DNA of 35,548 nt. Source: Cyclobacteriaceae bacterium. GTDB lineage: Bacteria; Bacteroidota; Bacteroidia; Cytophagales; Cyclobacteriaceae. A program made the position numbers and the translations under genes. Where the stretch lies: assembly GCA_947457095.1 (NCBI GenBank), contig CANGUK010000012.1, positions 1-35,548 on the forward strand, read 5' to 3'. Within the stretch, counting starts at the first letter, position 1, and each line of letters opens with the position of its first letter. Below are positions 15,515-23,572 of this stretch, in pieces. The notes under the pieces are model-generated. The model worked only from the letters and a program-made list of their open reading frames with translations, had not been told where the DNA came from and searched no databases.

Positions 15515-16645
15515 TTATTTTTTGGCGAGCCTGTGGAAAACTTCCAGGTACTGCTCTGTTACACGATCCCAGGAGTATTTTGAAGTAAGGCCTTGACGGG
15601 CAGTTTTCCGGAGAGCATCCATTTTGATCGATTCCGTTTCTGCGAGTTCAACTAGGGATTTTACTCCTTCTATTGTTTTTTCGAAATACCACCCATGCTT
15701 TCCGTTTTGGAGCATCTCCTGGTTAAAAGGCGTGTTTAGGGCTAGAATGGCACAGCCATAGCCCAAGGCTTTGAGCATGGCCGGGTTGGTGCCGCCGAAT
15801 TCATGCCCATGAAAATATGCGTAACAATGTGAATAGAGGGAGGCAAGAATCAGCGGGTCGGTGACATAGCCGGTGAAAAGGACGCGGGGCCCCTCTTGGT
15901 TCTTCACTTTCTGGGCCCAGGCATCTGAAAAAGGAGCGTCTCCCACGATAACTAGGGGCTTGTTTGATTTGGATTGAAGGAACCCTTCAATGATGAGATC
16001 CGCATTGTTGTCTGGAATCAAGCGCCCTACGATCAGGTAATACTCCCGTGAGCGGAGATTCCAGGCTTGCAAAGGAGCATCCTCCACCTCATCCTTGGGA
16101 TTGGCTCCGTAGGCAATCACGACCGAATCTTTTTGAAATTCCTCCAGGTATACCCTTCTCATTTCATCGGAATCGTTGATGATCTGGTCAAAAGATTGGG
16201 TTGCCATCTTGGAAGCCCACTTAAAATAGCGGGCGCCCAAACCTTTCCACTTGGGTCGTAGCCATTCGAGACCGTCTACGTTGATGGCTGTAGGCTTGCC
16301 AAATAAGCGAGCAATCCACCCGAAAGGTCCGTTTCCAGAATTGACCACGAAAATCACATCCACATCCGAAAAGCAAGCATGGAGCATGGAAAAAAAGGTA
16401 TGACTCAGTTGCGTAAGGCTTTTGCTTTCTAGGGCAGGAGTGTAGATGCACTCGATACCATTGACGAATCTGGGGCGTGAGGTAAACAAGGACCGGTGGT
16501 TGTAGACCCGCACGGAGACTCCTTTTTCCACTAGGCGCTCGCCCAATTCCTTGACAAGGGTGTCGTAGCCCCCATACACATAGGGATAGCCTTTTGCACC
16601 CATGATGGCTACTTTTATATCACTAGGTGACGGCTTGCTTCCCAT
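15515..16645 (-). CDS. Glycosyltransferase, DUF1972/GT4 type (rhamnosyltransferase-like)
   Basis: 376 aa, the last gene of the polysaccharide operon. The N-terminal half matches DUF1972, found in Cps2T-type rhamnosyltransferases: VAIMGAKGYPYVYGGYDTLVKEL is close to the family start IxGxxGxPxxYGGxET. The C-terminal half is a GT-B nucleotide-sugar-binding domain with HGHEFGGTNPAMLKALGYG and the acidic loop. It transfers a sugar to the lipid-linked repeat unit at the cytoplasmic face. The start codon lies inside the 3' end of a glycosyltransferase remnant (stop at 16623), an overlap typical of a coupled gene pair whose upstream member was later lost. Sugar specificity cannot be read. Confidence 0.88.
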   Translation of the reverse strand: MGSKPSPSDIKVAIMGAKGYPYVYGGYDTLVKELGERLVEKGVSVRVYNHRSLFTSRPRFVNGIECIYTPALESKSLTQLSHTFFSMLHACFSDVDVIFVVNSGNGPFGWIARLFGKPTAINVDGLEWLRPKWKGLGARYFKWASKMATQSFDQIINDSDEMRRVYLEEFQKDSVVIAYGANPKDEVEDAPLQAWNLRSREYYLIVGRLIPDNNADLIIEGFLQSKSNKPLVIVGDAPFSDAWAQKVKNQEGPRVLFTGYVTDPLILASLYSHCYAYFHGHEFGGTNPAMLKALGYGCAILALNTPFNQEMLQNGKHGWYFEKTIEGVKSLVELAETESIKMDALRKTARQGLTSKYSWDRVTEQYLEVFHRLAKK

Positions 16646-16781
16646 TTATTCCCTCATTTTTAATAAAGGTTGCTACAATCTCCTTTAAATTTTTGATGTA
16701 ACGATCCTCAGAAAAGTATTCGATAATTCTTTTTCTTTCTTCTTCCCCCATTTCAAAAGCAGGGGGTTTTGCCGAGAAAAT
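16623..16781 (-). pseudogene. C-terminal remnant of a lost glycosyltransferase gene
   Basis: Between two glycosyltransferase genes the minus strand carries an open frame reading FSAKPPAFEMGEEERKR, then IIEYFSEDRYIKNLKEI and a stop (TAG, 16623-16625). The EMGEEERKRIIEYFS...Y..NL.EI pattern is typical of the last helices of GT4 glycosyltransferases. The frame has no N-terminal domain: upstream it merges out of frame into the 3' end of the preceding gene. The next gene starts 23 nt before this stop, as in a coupled pair. An alternative is a genuine 42-aa peptide from ATG 16751, but no ribosome-binding site is visible. Confidence 0.45.
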
Positions 16782-17917
16782 TACCCCTTCAAAATTTCTA
16801 TAAAGGCCTGTTCCAAAGATAGGGAAAACTTCTCCGCGGAAAATTCCTGCAACCTGATTCTCCCTTTTTCCCCCAATTCCTTTCTTAGATCAGGATCATC
16901 CACCAAAAGCTTCATGGACTGAAAAAGTGATTCAACATCATTTTTTTCCAAAATCAAAGCAGCATCACCCGCCACTTCCATCAAAGCCCCCTGCCGTGAA
17001 ATGATGACTGGCAACCCAAAAGAGAAAGCCTCCAATACAGGCAATCCAAATCCTTCATTTGCCGAAGGAAAAGCATATCCCAAGGCATGCTGGAAATAAG
17101 AAGCCAATTGCTCATGGCTTACATAACCCGTGAAATCGACTTTATCAGTCAATCCCAGGATGTTTACCAATTCAATCAAATGATCGTAATCATCTAAAGT
17201 TTCTCTTGGACCCCTTTGTCCAACCAGCACCAGCCGGAGGCTTTCATAGCCCTCCATTTTTGTAAGTTTATCAAATGCCTGGATTAGTAAACCCAGGTTT
17301 TTCCTTTTTTCCAATACCCCAACATGAAGAAAATAGTCTGCTTGTGTAGCCGATGGTGAAACCGAAAGGGCTAAGCTTTCCGAAAGCCCAGAAGCCTGAT
17401 AAACCACCTTCATTGGAATAGATTTAAAAGGAGGCAATTCTTGTAACCGCATTTTAGAAAACTGGGTTATTGTGATGATTTCCCCGTTTTTTTGCAATCC
17501 TTTTTCTAAAAAATAGAGATAATACTTCAACCAAAGACTTTGGTAATGTTCAGGAGTATCCCAAAAACACGTGTCATGAATGACGGAAACTTTTTTCCCT
17601 TTTGCGAAAACCGGGCTTAAAATATCAGGACTGAAGACGATCGCTGCTTGGTGGTAATAAGAGAGTATCGGTAATGACACCTGTTTTCTGAAGAAATAGA
17701 GAAGCTGAAAAAGGAGGTTTTTCCACTTGGCTGTTTTTCCTCGGAAGAACTGATTTTGAATTACTTTCCGATAATTTGGGCTGATGACATAGTCGAAATC
17801 GCTGTTGTTTTTTTTGAGAATCTCATCGCAAAGAGTAACCATATAGGTTCTGATCCCTGTTTGTGCCACATACAGGTAAAAAACATCCACCACTACTTTT
17901 GGCCTATGCTTCTTCAT
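16781..17917 (-). CDS. Glycosyltransferase family 4
   Basis: 378 aa, GT-B fold. The C-terminal domain shows the canonical blocks: FLHVGVLEKRKNLGLLIQAF, LVLVGQRGP, VDFTGYVSHEQLASYF and ANEGFGLPVLEAFSFGLPVI (the EX7E nucleotide-sugar motif), then GDAALILEKNDVES. The N-terminal acceptor domain begins PKVVVDVFYLYVAQTGIRTY. It resembles mannosyl- or glucosyl-type GT4 enzymes of capsule and O-antigen clusters; the donor is unknown. It overlaps the upstream Wzy-like gene by 14 bp, so expression is coupled. Its last residues abut the glycosyltransferase remnant, which suggests recombination close to its 3' end. Confidence 0.9.
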   Translation of the reverse strand: MKKHRPKVVVDVFYLYVAQTGIRTYMVTLCDEILKKNNSDFDYVISPNYRKVIQNQFFRGKTAKWKNLLFQLLYFFRKQVSLPILSYYHQAAIVFSPDILSPVFAKGKKVSVIHDTCFWDTPEHYQSLWLKYYLYFLEKGLQKNGEIITITQFSKMRLQELPPFKSIPMKVVYQASGLSESLALSVSPSATQADYFLHVGVLEKRKNLGLLIQAFDKLTKMEGYESLRLVLVGQRGPRETLDDYDHLIELVNILGLTDKVDFTGYVSHEQLASYFQHALGYAFPSANEGFGLPVLEAFSFGLPVIISRQGALMEVAGDAALILEKNDVESLFQSMKLLVDDPDLRKELGEKGRIRLQEFSAEKFSLSLEQAFIEILKG

Positions 17918-19295
17918 CTTTGATTTTGGAGTATTCGTTCATGGCATACCCTACCATCCACCAAGTGATCCAATTTACATAGGCAAACAGCTCTGCGTTG
18001 GACGTGAAAAGGGGTAGTAAAAGGCCTGTTTTGACCGCTGCAGCCGTAAAAGCAATCCTGGCCGTCATGACGTTTTCAGTTAGCCTGAAAACCTGAATAG
18101 ACCGGCTTATGGAAAAACCTAAAAGAAGGATGTATAAAAACATTCCTAAAAAGCCCATCTGCACCCCATAGATTAGAAATTGGTTTTCCCCTCCGATCCG
18201 CGCTTCATCGGTGACACTACCGGAATTGCCACTCGTGGCCAAACCTACACCTAAGGGATTTTGTATCATGGAGTCAAGGGCAGTTATCCATTCCAAAACA
18301 TGGCCTACGCTTGAAGCATTTTGGAATGTTAGCGTATCGATCACAAAATAATAGAAGTCTTCAGAGGCAAAGAATACAACGAAGATGACAAATGCGGCGA
18401 AAAGACCGAAACCAAATAAGATCAACCGATAGAGCTTAAAAATCACTGCAATAAAAAACAACATGAGAAAAAATGCTCCAAATGCAGCCCTTGAACTCGA
18501 GAAAAACAGACTTCCCATAGCGCAAAGCATGACTAGAATATATGGAAAACTTTCTTCTCTTTTAGAAGTCAAAAACCAGATTAGCCCTGCCGCAAAACCT
18601 AAAAGCACTGAACTGGCCAACTCCAAAGGATCTGCAAAAAACGAGGCCAGTCGCTTGGTCATGGCTTGGGTTTCGAATGTCCAGGATAACCCAAAATTGC
18701 CAGAAGGCTCTATATCGTAAACGCCATAATTGAATAGGGCATACCCCGTAAATATTTGTAAATGGGAACCGATTAATGCTTCAAAGAGATTGACCACCAA
18801 TGCAGAAATCGCAATTACAAAAATTATCTGAAACAATCTTTTGACTTCAAAATCCTCAAAATTGGTGTTTCTGCCCACAAAAAACACGAGGCCAGGAATG
18901 AGAATATTTTTGAAATAAATGGCTTTTTCCACAAAACTGGGCCCCTCTAGAGGTAATAAAAGAAAAATAAATGCCAATCCAATAAATGCTAAAAAGAGCC
19001 ACTCCACAAGTTGGAGGCGAATGGGATACTCAAAAATCTTTCGTCTATAGAGTACAAATATCAGCACAGACCCGATGACCACCAAGTCCTTGGCCAACTG
19101 GAAAAACGTGATTGGCAGTTTGGAGTTGGTGGCCTGAAATACAATACTCAAGAAGGTAATATGAAAGGGGAGGTAGGCCGCCAAAAAGAACACCAGGTAC
19201 TCCCACTTTCCATTGAAGGCCATGGCCTTCAGCGTGAAGTGCAGCAGCAGCGCGTAACCTAAAAGTGTTAAAATAAAAAGTGTTTGAGCGATCAA
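17904..19295 (-). CDS. O-antigen/exopolysaccharide polymerase or ligase (Wzy-like)
   Basis: 463 aa, about ten to twelve hydrophobic segments and one larger loop in the second half (roughly residues 310-370, around SEDFYYFVID...GLATSGNSGSVTDEARIGGENQFLI). This topology and the position between sugar-assembly genes fit a Wzy polymerase or O-antigen ligase of the PF04932-like superfamily, which joins lipid-linked repeat units in the periplasm. Sequence identity to known families is weak, as usual for Wzy. The start is TTG (19295), overlapping the methyltransferase stop as TTGA. The next Met (residue 25) would remove the first membrane helix, so TTG is preferred. The region is visibly AT-richer than the operon ends. 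Confidence 0.75.
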   Translation of the reverse strand: MIAQTLFILTLLGYALLLHFTLKAMAFNGKWEYLVFFLAAYLPFHITFLSIVFQATNSKLPITFFQLAKDLVVIGSVLIFVLYRRKIFEYPIRLQLVEWLFLAFIGLAFIFLLLPLEGPSFVEKAIYFKNILIPGLVFFVGRNTNFEDFEVKRLFQIIFVIAISALVVNLFEALIGSHLQIFTGYALFNYGVYDIEPSGNFGLSWTFETQAMTKRLASFFADPLELASSVLLGFAAGLIWFLTSKREESFPYILVMLCAMGSLFFSSSRAAFGAFFLMLFFIAVIFKLYRLILFGFGLFAAFVIFVVFFASEDFYYFVIDTLTFQNASSVGHVLEWITALDSMIQNPLGVGLATSGNSGSVTDEARIGGENQFLIYGVQMGFLGMFLYILLLGFSISRSIQVFRLTENVMTARIAFTAAAVKTGLLLPLFTSNAELFAYVNWITWWMVGYAMNEYSKIKDEEA

Positions 19296-20200
19296 TGCAG
19301 TTCAGGCTTTTGACAGATTAAGGTCACTGTAAACCTCACAGGACACCTTCCCTTGACTTTTATACCCCTGAATATATTCAATAAAAATTTACTTTGTTCA
19401 ATGCCTATGATCCAGTCCGTCTTTATCCTGTTGTTTTTAAACGTGCTGTATTTGAATTTTGGGATGGGTAGTACCGTTTGAAAATTGAAAAACCCAGTTT
19501 TGGTTAACGCTCCCACCATTTCATGGTAAGTGGACTCGTTGAGATGCCCCCCTTGTGCTCGTATGCGTCCCGAGCTTGAATTGTCAATTATCCGAGTCAC
19601 ATCCATCGGTCCAAAAAGCCGATTAGGCATCACCAAGATGAATTTTCCTCCAGGCACCAAGCTCTCATAGACTGATTGAAGATGATCCATCAAATCCAAT
19701 GGTGAAAGGTGCTCGATGACATTGTCTGAAAAGGCGACTTCAAATTTCTCTTCCGAATTGAAATTGATGATGCCAGAGGAAATGAACTGGATATTTGGAT
19801 GATTTTTGAGGGTTTCGGGAATAAAAACATCCACTCCAGTAAGTTTTTTATAGGAAACATTTTTTTGGATGTTCATTAGAAAATATCCTTCCCCACAACC
19901 AAAATCGATGATTGATTTTCCTTTCAGCTCTTTTTCAAACAGCGTAACCTGTGGATCTTTGGTTGCTATTCTTTCTTCAAGCGAACTGTCTTCCTTTGCT
20001 GTTCTACCGTAAAATTGAAGGAGGTTGGAATAGAACTCATCGTATAAGCCCTCTCTTTTTTTGGCATCTTCTTCAGCTACCAACAATTTATGGTAATGAT
20101 TTTCAAGCTTAAACGCCTCTTCAAGAACTTCAGGACTTAACCCGCTTTCTTTGGAGTAAGCTTCAATATCTGGGAATACTTGTGTGTTGGTACTTTTCAT
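19292..20200 (-). CDS. Class I SAM-dependent methyltransferase
   Basis: 302 aa. The SAM-binding core shows IIDFGCGEGYFL (motif I), LTGVDVFIP (acidic motif II), FEVAFSDNVIEHLSPLDLM (post-I region of the UbiE/Methyltransf_11/23 type) and LVPGGKFILVMPNRLFGP (motif III). The N-terminal ~90 residues form a helical, charged extension. Placed inside a polysaccharide operon, it may methylate a sugar residue or cap a chain to control length, as known for some O-antigen systems; this is inference. A 9-bp gap separates it from the GT2 gene and it overlaps the Wzy-like gene by 4 bp. Confidence 0.85.
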   Translation of the reverse strand: MKSTNTQVFPDIEAYSKESGLSPEVLEEAFKLENHYHKLLVAEEDAKKREGLYDEFYSNLLQFYGRTAKEDSSLEERIATKDPQVTLFEKELKGKSIIDFGCGEGYFLMNIQKNVSYKKLTGVDVFIPETLKNHPNIQFISSGIINFNSEEKFEVAFSDNVIEHLSPLDLMDHLQSVYESLVPGGKFILVMPNRLFGPMDVTRIIDNSSSGRIRAQGGHLNESTYHEMVGALTKTGFFNFQTVLPIPKFKYSTFKNNRIKTDWIIGIEQSKFLLNIFRGIKVKGRCPVRFTVTLICQKPELH

Positions 20201-20209
20201 TAAATGGAT

Positions 20210-21184
20210 TCATTTGGAAAAAAGACCTTCATAATGTCCTTTCAAAATTGCATTTACTTTTTGGAACCTACCATTTAATCCCAAATACAGGATGAAGGCA
20301 GCATTTTTTGCTGTTTGGTACAACAAACTTAATACAAAGGATACTGGATTTGCATGGCTTCGGATTAAAAAGAGGTGGTTTCTAGTCCGGTAATAGTGGA
20401 GGATTGGAGGGATGACGCCTTCTTTGGTTTTGATTTTTTTGGAGGATCCTCCCGCAACATGATAAATTTTGGATTGGGGAAGGTAACGAAGTCTGAACCC
20501 TGATTTTTTGATTCGAAATGACCACTCGACATCTTCGTAGTAGGCAAAAAACCGAGTGTCCAACATTCCTACCTTTCTGATTACAGCTGATCTCACAAGG
20601 ATGGCGCATCCTGTAATCCAGGGGGTGTCTTTTTCCTGATCGAATTGGCCCTCATCGGTTTTTCCTATGCCGATCGACCAAGTCATTTCCAACCAGTTGA
20701 AATATCCGCCACCGGCATTCCATAGTTTATCCCGTTCCGCCTCAAACATGATTTTGGGTTGCACCGCGCCATAATCTGGGTTTTGTTCTAAAAAAGAAAC
20801 CAATGGATCCAGAAAGTCAGGTTCTACAAGGGTGTCATTATTCAGCAAAAGCACTTGATCAAAAAAATGGTCCAATGCCCACTGTATTCCAAGGTTGTTG
20901 CCTCCTGTAAATCCAATATTCTCAGGACTGGTAAGCAGCGTAATGTCAGAAAATTCGGTTTTTAGTTTCTCGCCCGAACCGTCTACCGAACCATTGTCAA
21001 CCATCACTAATTGAAAATTGGAGTACCGCAGTTGTTTTAGGGACTCCAAGCAAGCCTTTGTCAGGTCATATCCATTCCAGTTGACGATGATGATGGCTAC
21101 TTTGGCAGGGCTGTTGGGCTCCTTGCTAACTTCTTCCAAATTTTCTCTGAATTGAGTCATCACCTCGTCTTTTTCAAGCTGCAT
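20210..21184 (-). CDS. Glycosyltransferase family 2
   Basis: 324 aa. GT-A fold, of the rhamnosyltransferase-like GT2 subgroup: KVAIIIVNWNGYDLTKACLE at the N-terminus, VDNGSVDGS, LLNNDTLVEPDFLDPLV (the DxD-equivalent NND), ITGCAILVRS and FFAYYEDVEWSFRIKKSGF (ED catalytic region with a W/F pattern). A C-terminal hydrophobic helix pair may tether it to the membrane. It adds a sugar to the lipid-linked unit. ATG 21184 overlaps the Wzx gene by 11 bp; an alternative start is Met9. The donor sugar is unknown. Confidence 0.92.
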   Translation of the reverse strand: MQLEKDEVMTQFRENLEEVSKEPNSPAKVAIIIVNWNGYDLTKACLESLKQLRYSNFQLVMVDNGSVDGSGEKLKTEFSDITLLTSPENIGFTGGNNLGIQWALDHFFDQVLLLNNDTLVEPDFLDPLVSFLEQNPDYGAVQPKIMFEAERDKLWNAGGGYFNWLEMTWSIGIGKTDEGQFDQEKDTPWITGCAILVRSAVIRKVGMLDTRFFAYYEDVEWSFRIKKSGFRLRYLPQSKIYHVAGGSSKKIKTKEGVIPPILHYYRTRNHLFLIRSHANPVSFVLSLLYQTAKNAAFILYLGLNGRFQKVNAILKGHYEGLFSK

Positions 21185-22487
21185 TGGGTTTATTAGTTTT
21201 TAAGATAGCTAAAATCAATGGCCGATTATGTGCCCAATTCAATATGCAGCATATTAAAAAAACCACGATTTCGGTAGATAACATGGCATAGCAAAGCCCA
21301 ATCGCCCCATATTGGCTGGTAAGAAAGATTGAATTGGAAATCATAAATACACCCATCATCCAAGAAGATTTGAACATTAGGTTGTTTTGGCCATTGACTA
21401 GAAAAATGACCACATTCATGATATTGAGGCAGGCCAAAAAGGGGATAAATGCTAAAACTCTCAAATAGGAGATGGAATCTACAAATTCCGTTTTTGTAAA
21501 CACTTGAACAATCACTGGTGCCAAGCCAAAAACAGCCAAAGAAACAGTTAATCCAATCCCCAACGAAATGAAACTAACCTTCTTTAGGTAGCTACTAAAG
21601 GCGCTTAAATCTTCTTTCAACAGCTTTGAGGAATGAGGAAAAATAGAATGGATTACCATAGAAGGAAACATCCGAAGTACCATGGAGATTCTTTCTGCGA
21701 GACTAAATAGGCCTAAGGTAGTAGCGGAAGCAAAAAAACTCAACACCACCAACCCTCCATTGATTGAGAAATGAGTCACAATATTGGATAGCAAAAGCAG
21801 GCCAGTATTTTTTAATAAGGTAAATAGCTGTAGGAATTTGGGTTTGTAAAATTTGATTTCCAACGCAAAATGGATGTAAATCAGCAATAGGATATTGATT
21901 CCCAATCCTGATGCTCCTAGGATGAAGTTGACCCATTTGGACTGTTCCGGCTCCCGTATAAATAGGACAATGCCCAATAAATAAAGTAATTTGCTGAAGA
22001 CATTTGCCATGGAAATCAGCTTCATTTTTTCCATCCCTTGAAAAAACCAGAGCGGAAAGGTGGCTTCCGAAAAGAGCAGAAATACGGATAATACTAAAAC
22101 GGTTTGATACCCTTGGAAGAGATTCAGGCCATAGGCTCCGATCAAGATGAGGACTGTGGAAAAAACGGCAAGGAGGATTTTGGCTGAAAACACATTGGAA
22201 ACCAATTGCGAAAGCGCTTCCTTATTGGATTGATTGAGGGCCACTTCTCGAGGAGCATTCAAGTTGAACCCAAAGCCTACTAAAATATTGAATACAATAA
22301 TTACGGAAAAGGATAAGTTGACCCATCCAAATTGTTCCGCCCCAATACTTTGAATCAGTAGGGGCATGGAAATGAGTGAAATTAAGATCGTTGAGGACTG
22401 AATCAACGCCAGAAAAAGAAAGTTCTGGAGAGACTTATTCCGGATAAAATTCCCAAAAGGGATCAACAGATTGATTTTTTCAAACAT
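21174..22487 (-). CDS. Polysaccharide flippase (Wzx-like)
   Basis: 437 aa, about twelve transmembrane segments spread over the full length, which is the MATE/MOP oligosaccharidyl-lipid flippase fold. The N-terminal sequence NFLFLALIQSSTILISLISMPLLIQSIGAEQFGWVNL is a typical Wzx/RfbX opening, with a loop consistent with this family (NAPREVAL). It moves undecaprenyl-PP-linked repeat units to the periplasmic face. It follows the Wzz gene by 12 bp and overlaps the GT2 gene, so it belongs to the same transcript. Confidence 0.88.
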   Translation of the reverse strand: MFEKINLLIPFGNFIRNKSLQNFLFLALIQSSTILISLISMPLLIQSIGAEQFGWVNLSFSVIIVFNILVGFGFNLNAPREVALNQSNKEALSQLVSNVFSAKILLAVFSTVLILIGAYGLNLFQGYQTVLVLSVFLLFSEATFPLWFFQGMEKMKLISMANVFSKLLYLLGIVLFIREPEQSKWVNFILGASGLGINILLLIYIHFALEIKFYKPKFLQLFTLLKNTGLLLLSNIVTHFSINGGLVVLSFFASATTLGLFSLAERISMVLRMFPSMVIHSIFPHSSKLLKEDLSAFSSYLKKVSFISLGIGLTVSLAVFGLAPVIVQVFTKTEFVDSISYLRVLAFIPFLACLNIMNVVIFLVNGQNNLMFKSSWMMGVFMISNSIFLTSQYGAIGLCYAMLSTEIVVFLICCILNWAHNRPLILAILKTNKPNAA

Positions 22488-22499
22488 GGAAGCTTTGGT

Positions 22500-23567
22500 T
22501 TAGACTTCCTGCAAATGCTTTTGGTAAATTCTTCTCAGATATAAAAAGCTAAGGGCTAAGATTCCGAAGATGATGGCTCCATAAACCATCCCCTTCACCA
22601 ATCGAACTTCAGATCTTTTTAAGGGAAGCTTAGGAGAATCAATCAATTGAATTAATGGCGTATTGATGCGGTGGTTGATTTTAGCCATCTCCAGATTTTT
22701 CACAATTTCTTCAAAAACCGCACCACTAGTTTGTACATCAACTTGTCTGCGGCGTCCATTGACGGTGGCAGCACTCAGCAAAGGATTGGCATTGGGAACG
22801 CGATCTTGTTCGGCAGCCAAGGTCCCTAAACTTGCATCAAGTATTGCCCGAACCGAGTCTGCTTGAGCTTGTAAAATACGGAGGTTTTCCCCTGTTTTTT
22901 TGGTCTTAGTCTCCAAGTAAAAGGTATTTACCTTGCTTACCAGCGTTTCGTTGAAAAGCTTCGCATACTCCTCATCTTTAGAAGAGACATTCACCTGAAT
23001 AATGCTCAATTTCCTATCTGGCTTGACTACTACTAGCTGTTTTTCTCGGATGATCTTGGCGATTTCCTTGATTACTGAGTCCTGCTTGACTCCATGGTTC
23101 TCCTTGGAAGTTGAAAATGTCAGCGACGATAGGTCGATGTTGGAGGCCCATTTAGATTCCAGCTCTTCGAATTCAATAAACCGATCTATCAACAAACTTT
23201 CTTTGTCAAAGGGACTCAAGAGCGTTTCTTCTAGCATTCGGTCCGAGCGATACAGCTCCATGATGTTATCTCCTTGAAAAAGGCCATTCGTCCCCCCTAT
23301 GCCACCCAAATTAACACCGAGAAGGCTTGCAATCCCTGACATTTGACCAATACCTCCCATTCCTTCTTCCTCCAAAACGAAAGAAGTTTCAGCATGAAAA
23401 ACAGGGTCTTTTAGTTTGGAATATCCTGCGCCCATCCCGGCCCCTAATACGAAGGACAGCAGAAAAACTTTCCACTTGGAGCTGAAAAATCGTACCCAAT
23501 TGATCAAGTTTTGTACCACCTCTTTCAAGGTGAATTGGGAATTCGAAAAATGTGAGTTTCCGCTCAT
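22500..23567 (-). CDS. Chain-length determinant protein (Wzz/polysaccharide co-polymerase)
   Basis: 355 aa with the co-polymerase layout: TM1 at about 33-53 (WKVFLLSFVLGAGMGAGY), a large periplasmic domain with coiled-coil-prone helices, and TM2 near 325-345 (GMVYGAIIFGILALSFLYL) preceded by the PLIQLIDSPKLPLKRSE segment, equivalent to the conserved Pro-rich motif before TM2. There is no C-terminal Walker-A tyrosine-kinase domain, so regulation by phosphorylation would need a separate BY-kinase. It sits 5 bp downstream of the export protein gene, as in many Wzx/Wzy clusters. Confidence 0.88.
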   Translation of the reverse strand: MSGNSHFSNSQFTLKEVVQNLINWVRFFSSKWKVFLLSFVLGAGMGAGYSKLKDPVFHAETSFVLEEEGMGGIGQMSGIASLLGVNLGGIGGTNGLFQGDNIMELYRSDRMLEETLLSPFDKESLLIDRFIEFEELESKWASNIDLSSLTFSTSKENHGVKQDSVIKEIAKIIREKQLVVVKPDRKLSIIQVNVSSKDEEYAKLFNETLVSKVNTFYLETKTKKTGENLRILQAQADSVRAILDASLGTLAAEQDRVPNANPLLSAATVNGRRRQVDVQTSGAVFEEIVKNLEMAKINHRINTPLIQLIDSPKLPLKRSEVRLVKGMVYGAIIFGILALSFLYLRRIYQKHLQEV

Positions 23568-23572
23568 TGGGG

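Noticed and set aside
16781-19295. A defence or toxin-antitoxin cassette inside the sugar cluster
   Set aside because: All open frames there carry glycosyltransferase, methyltransferase or polymerase features; none resembles a toxin, nuclease or restriction protein.
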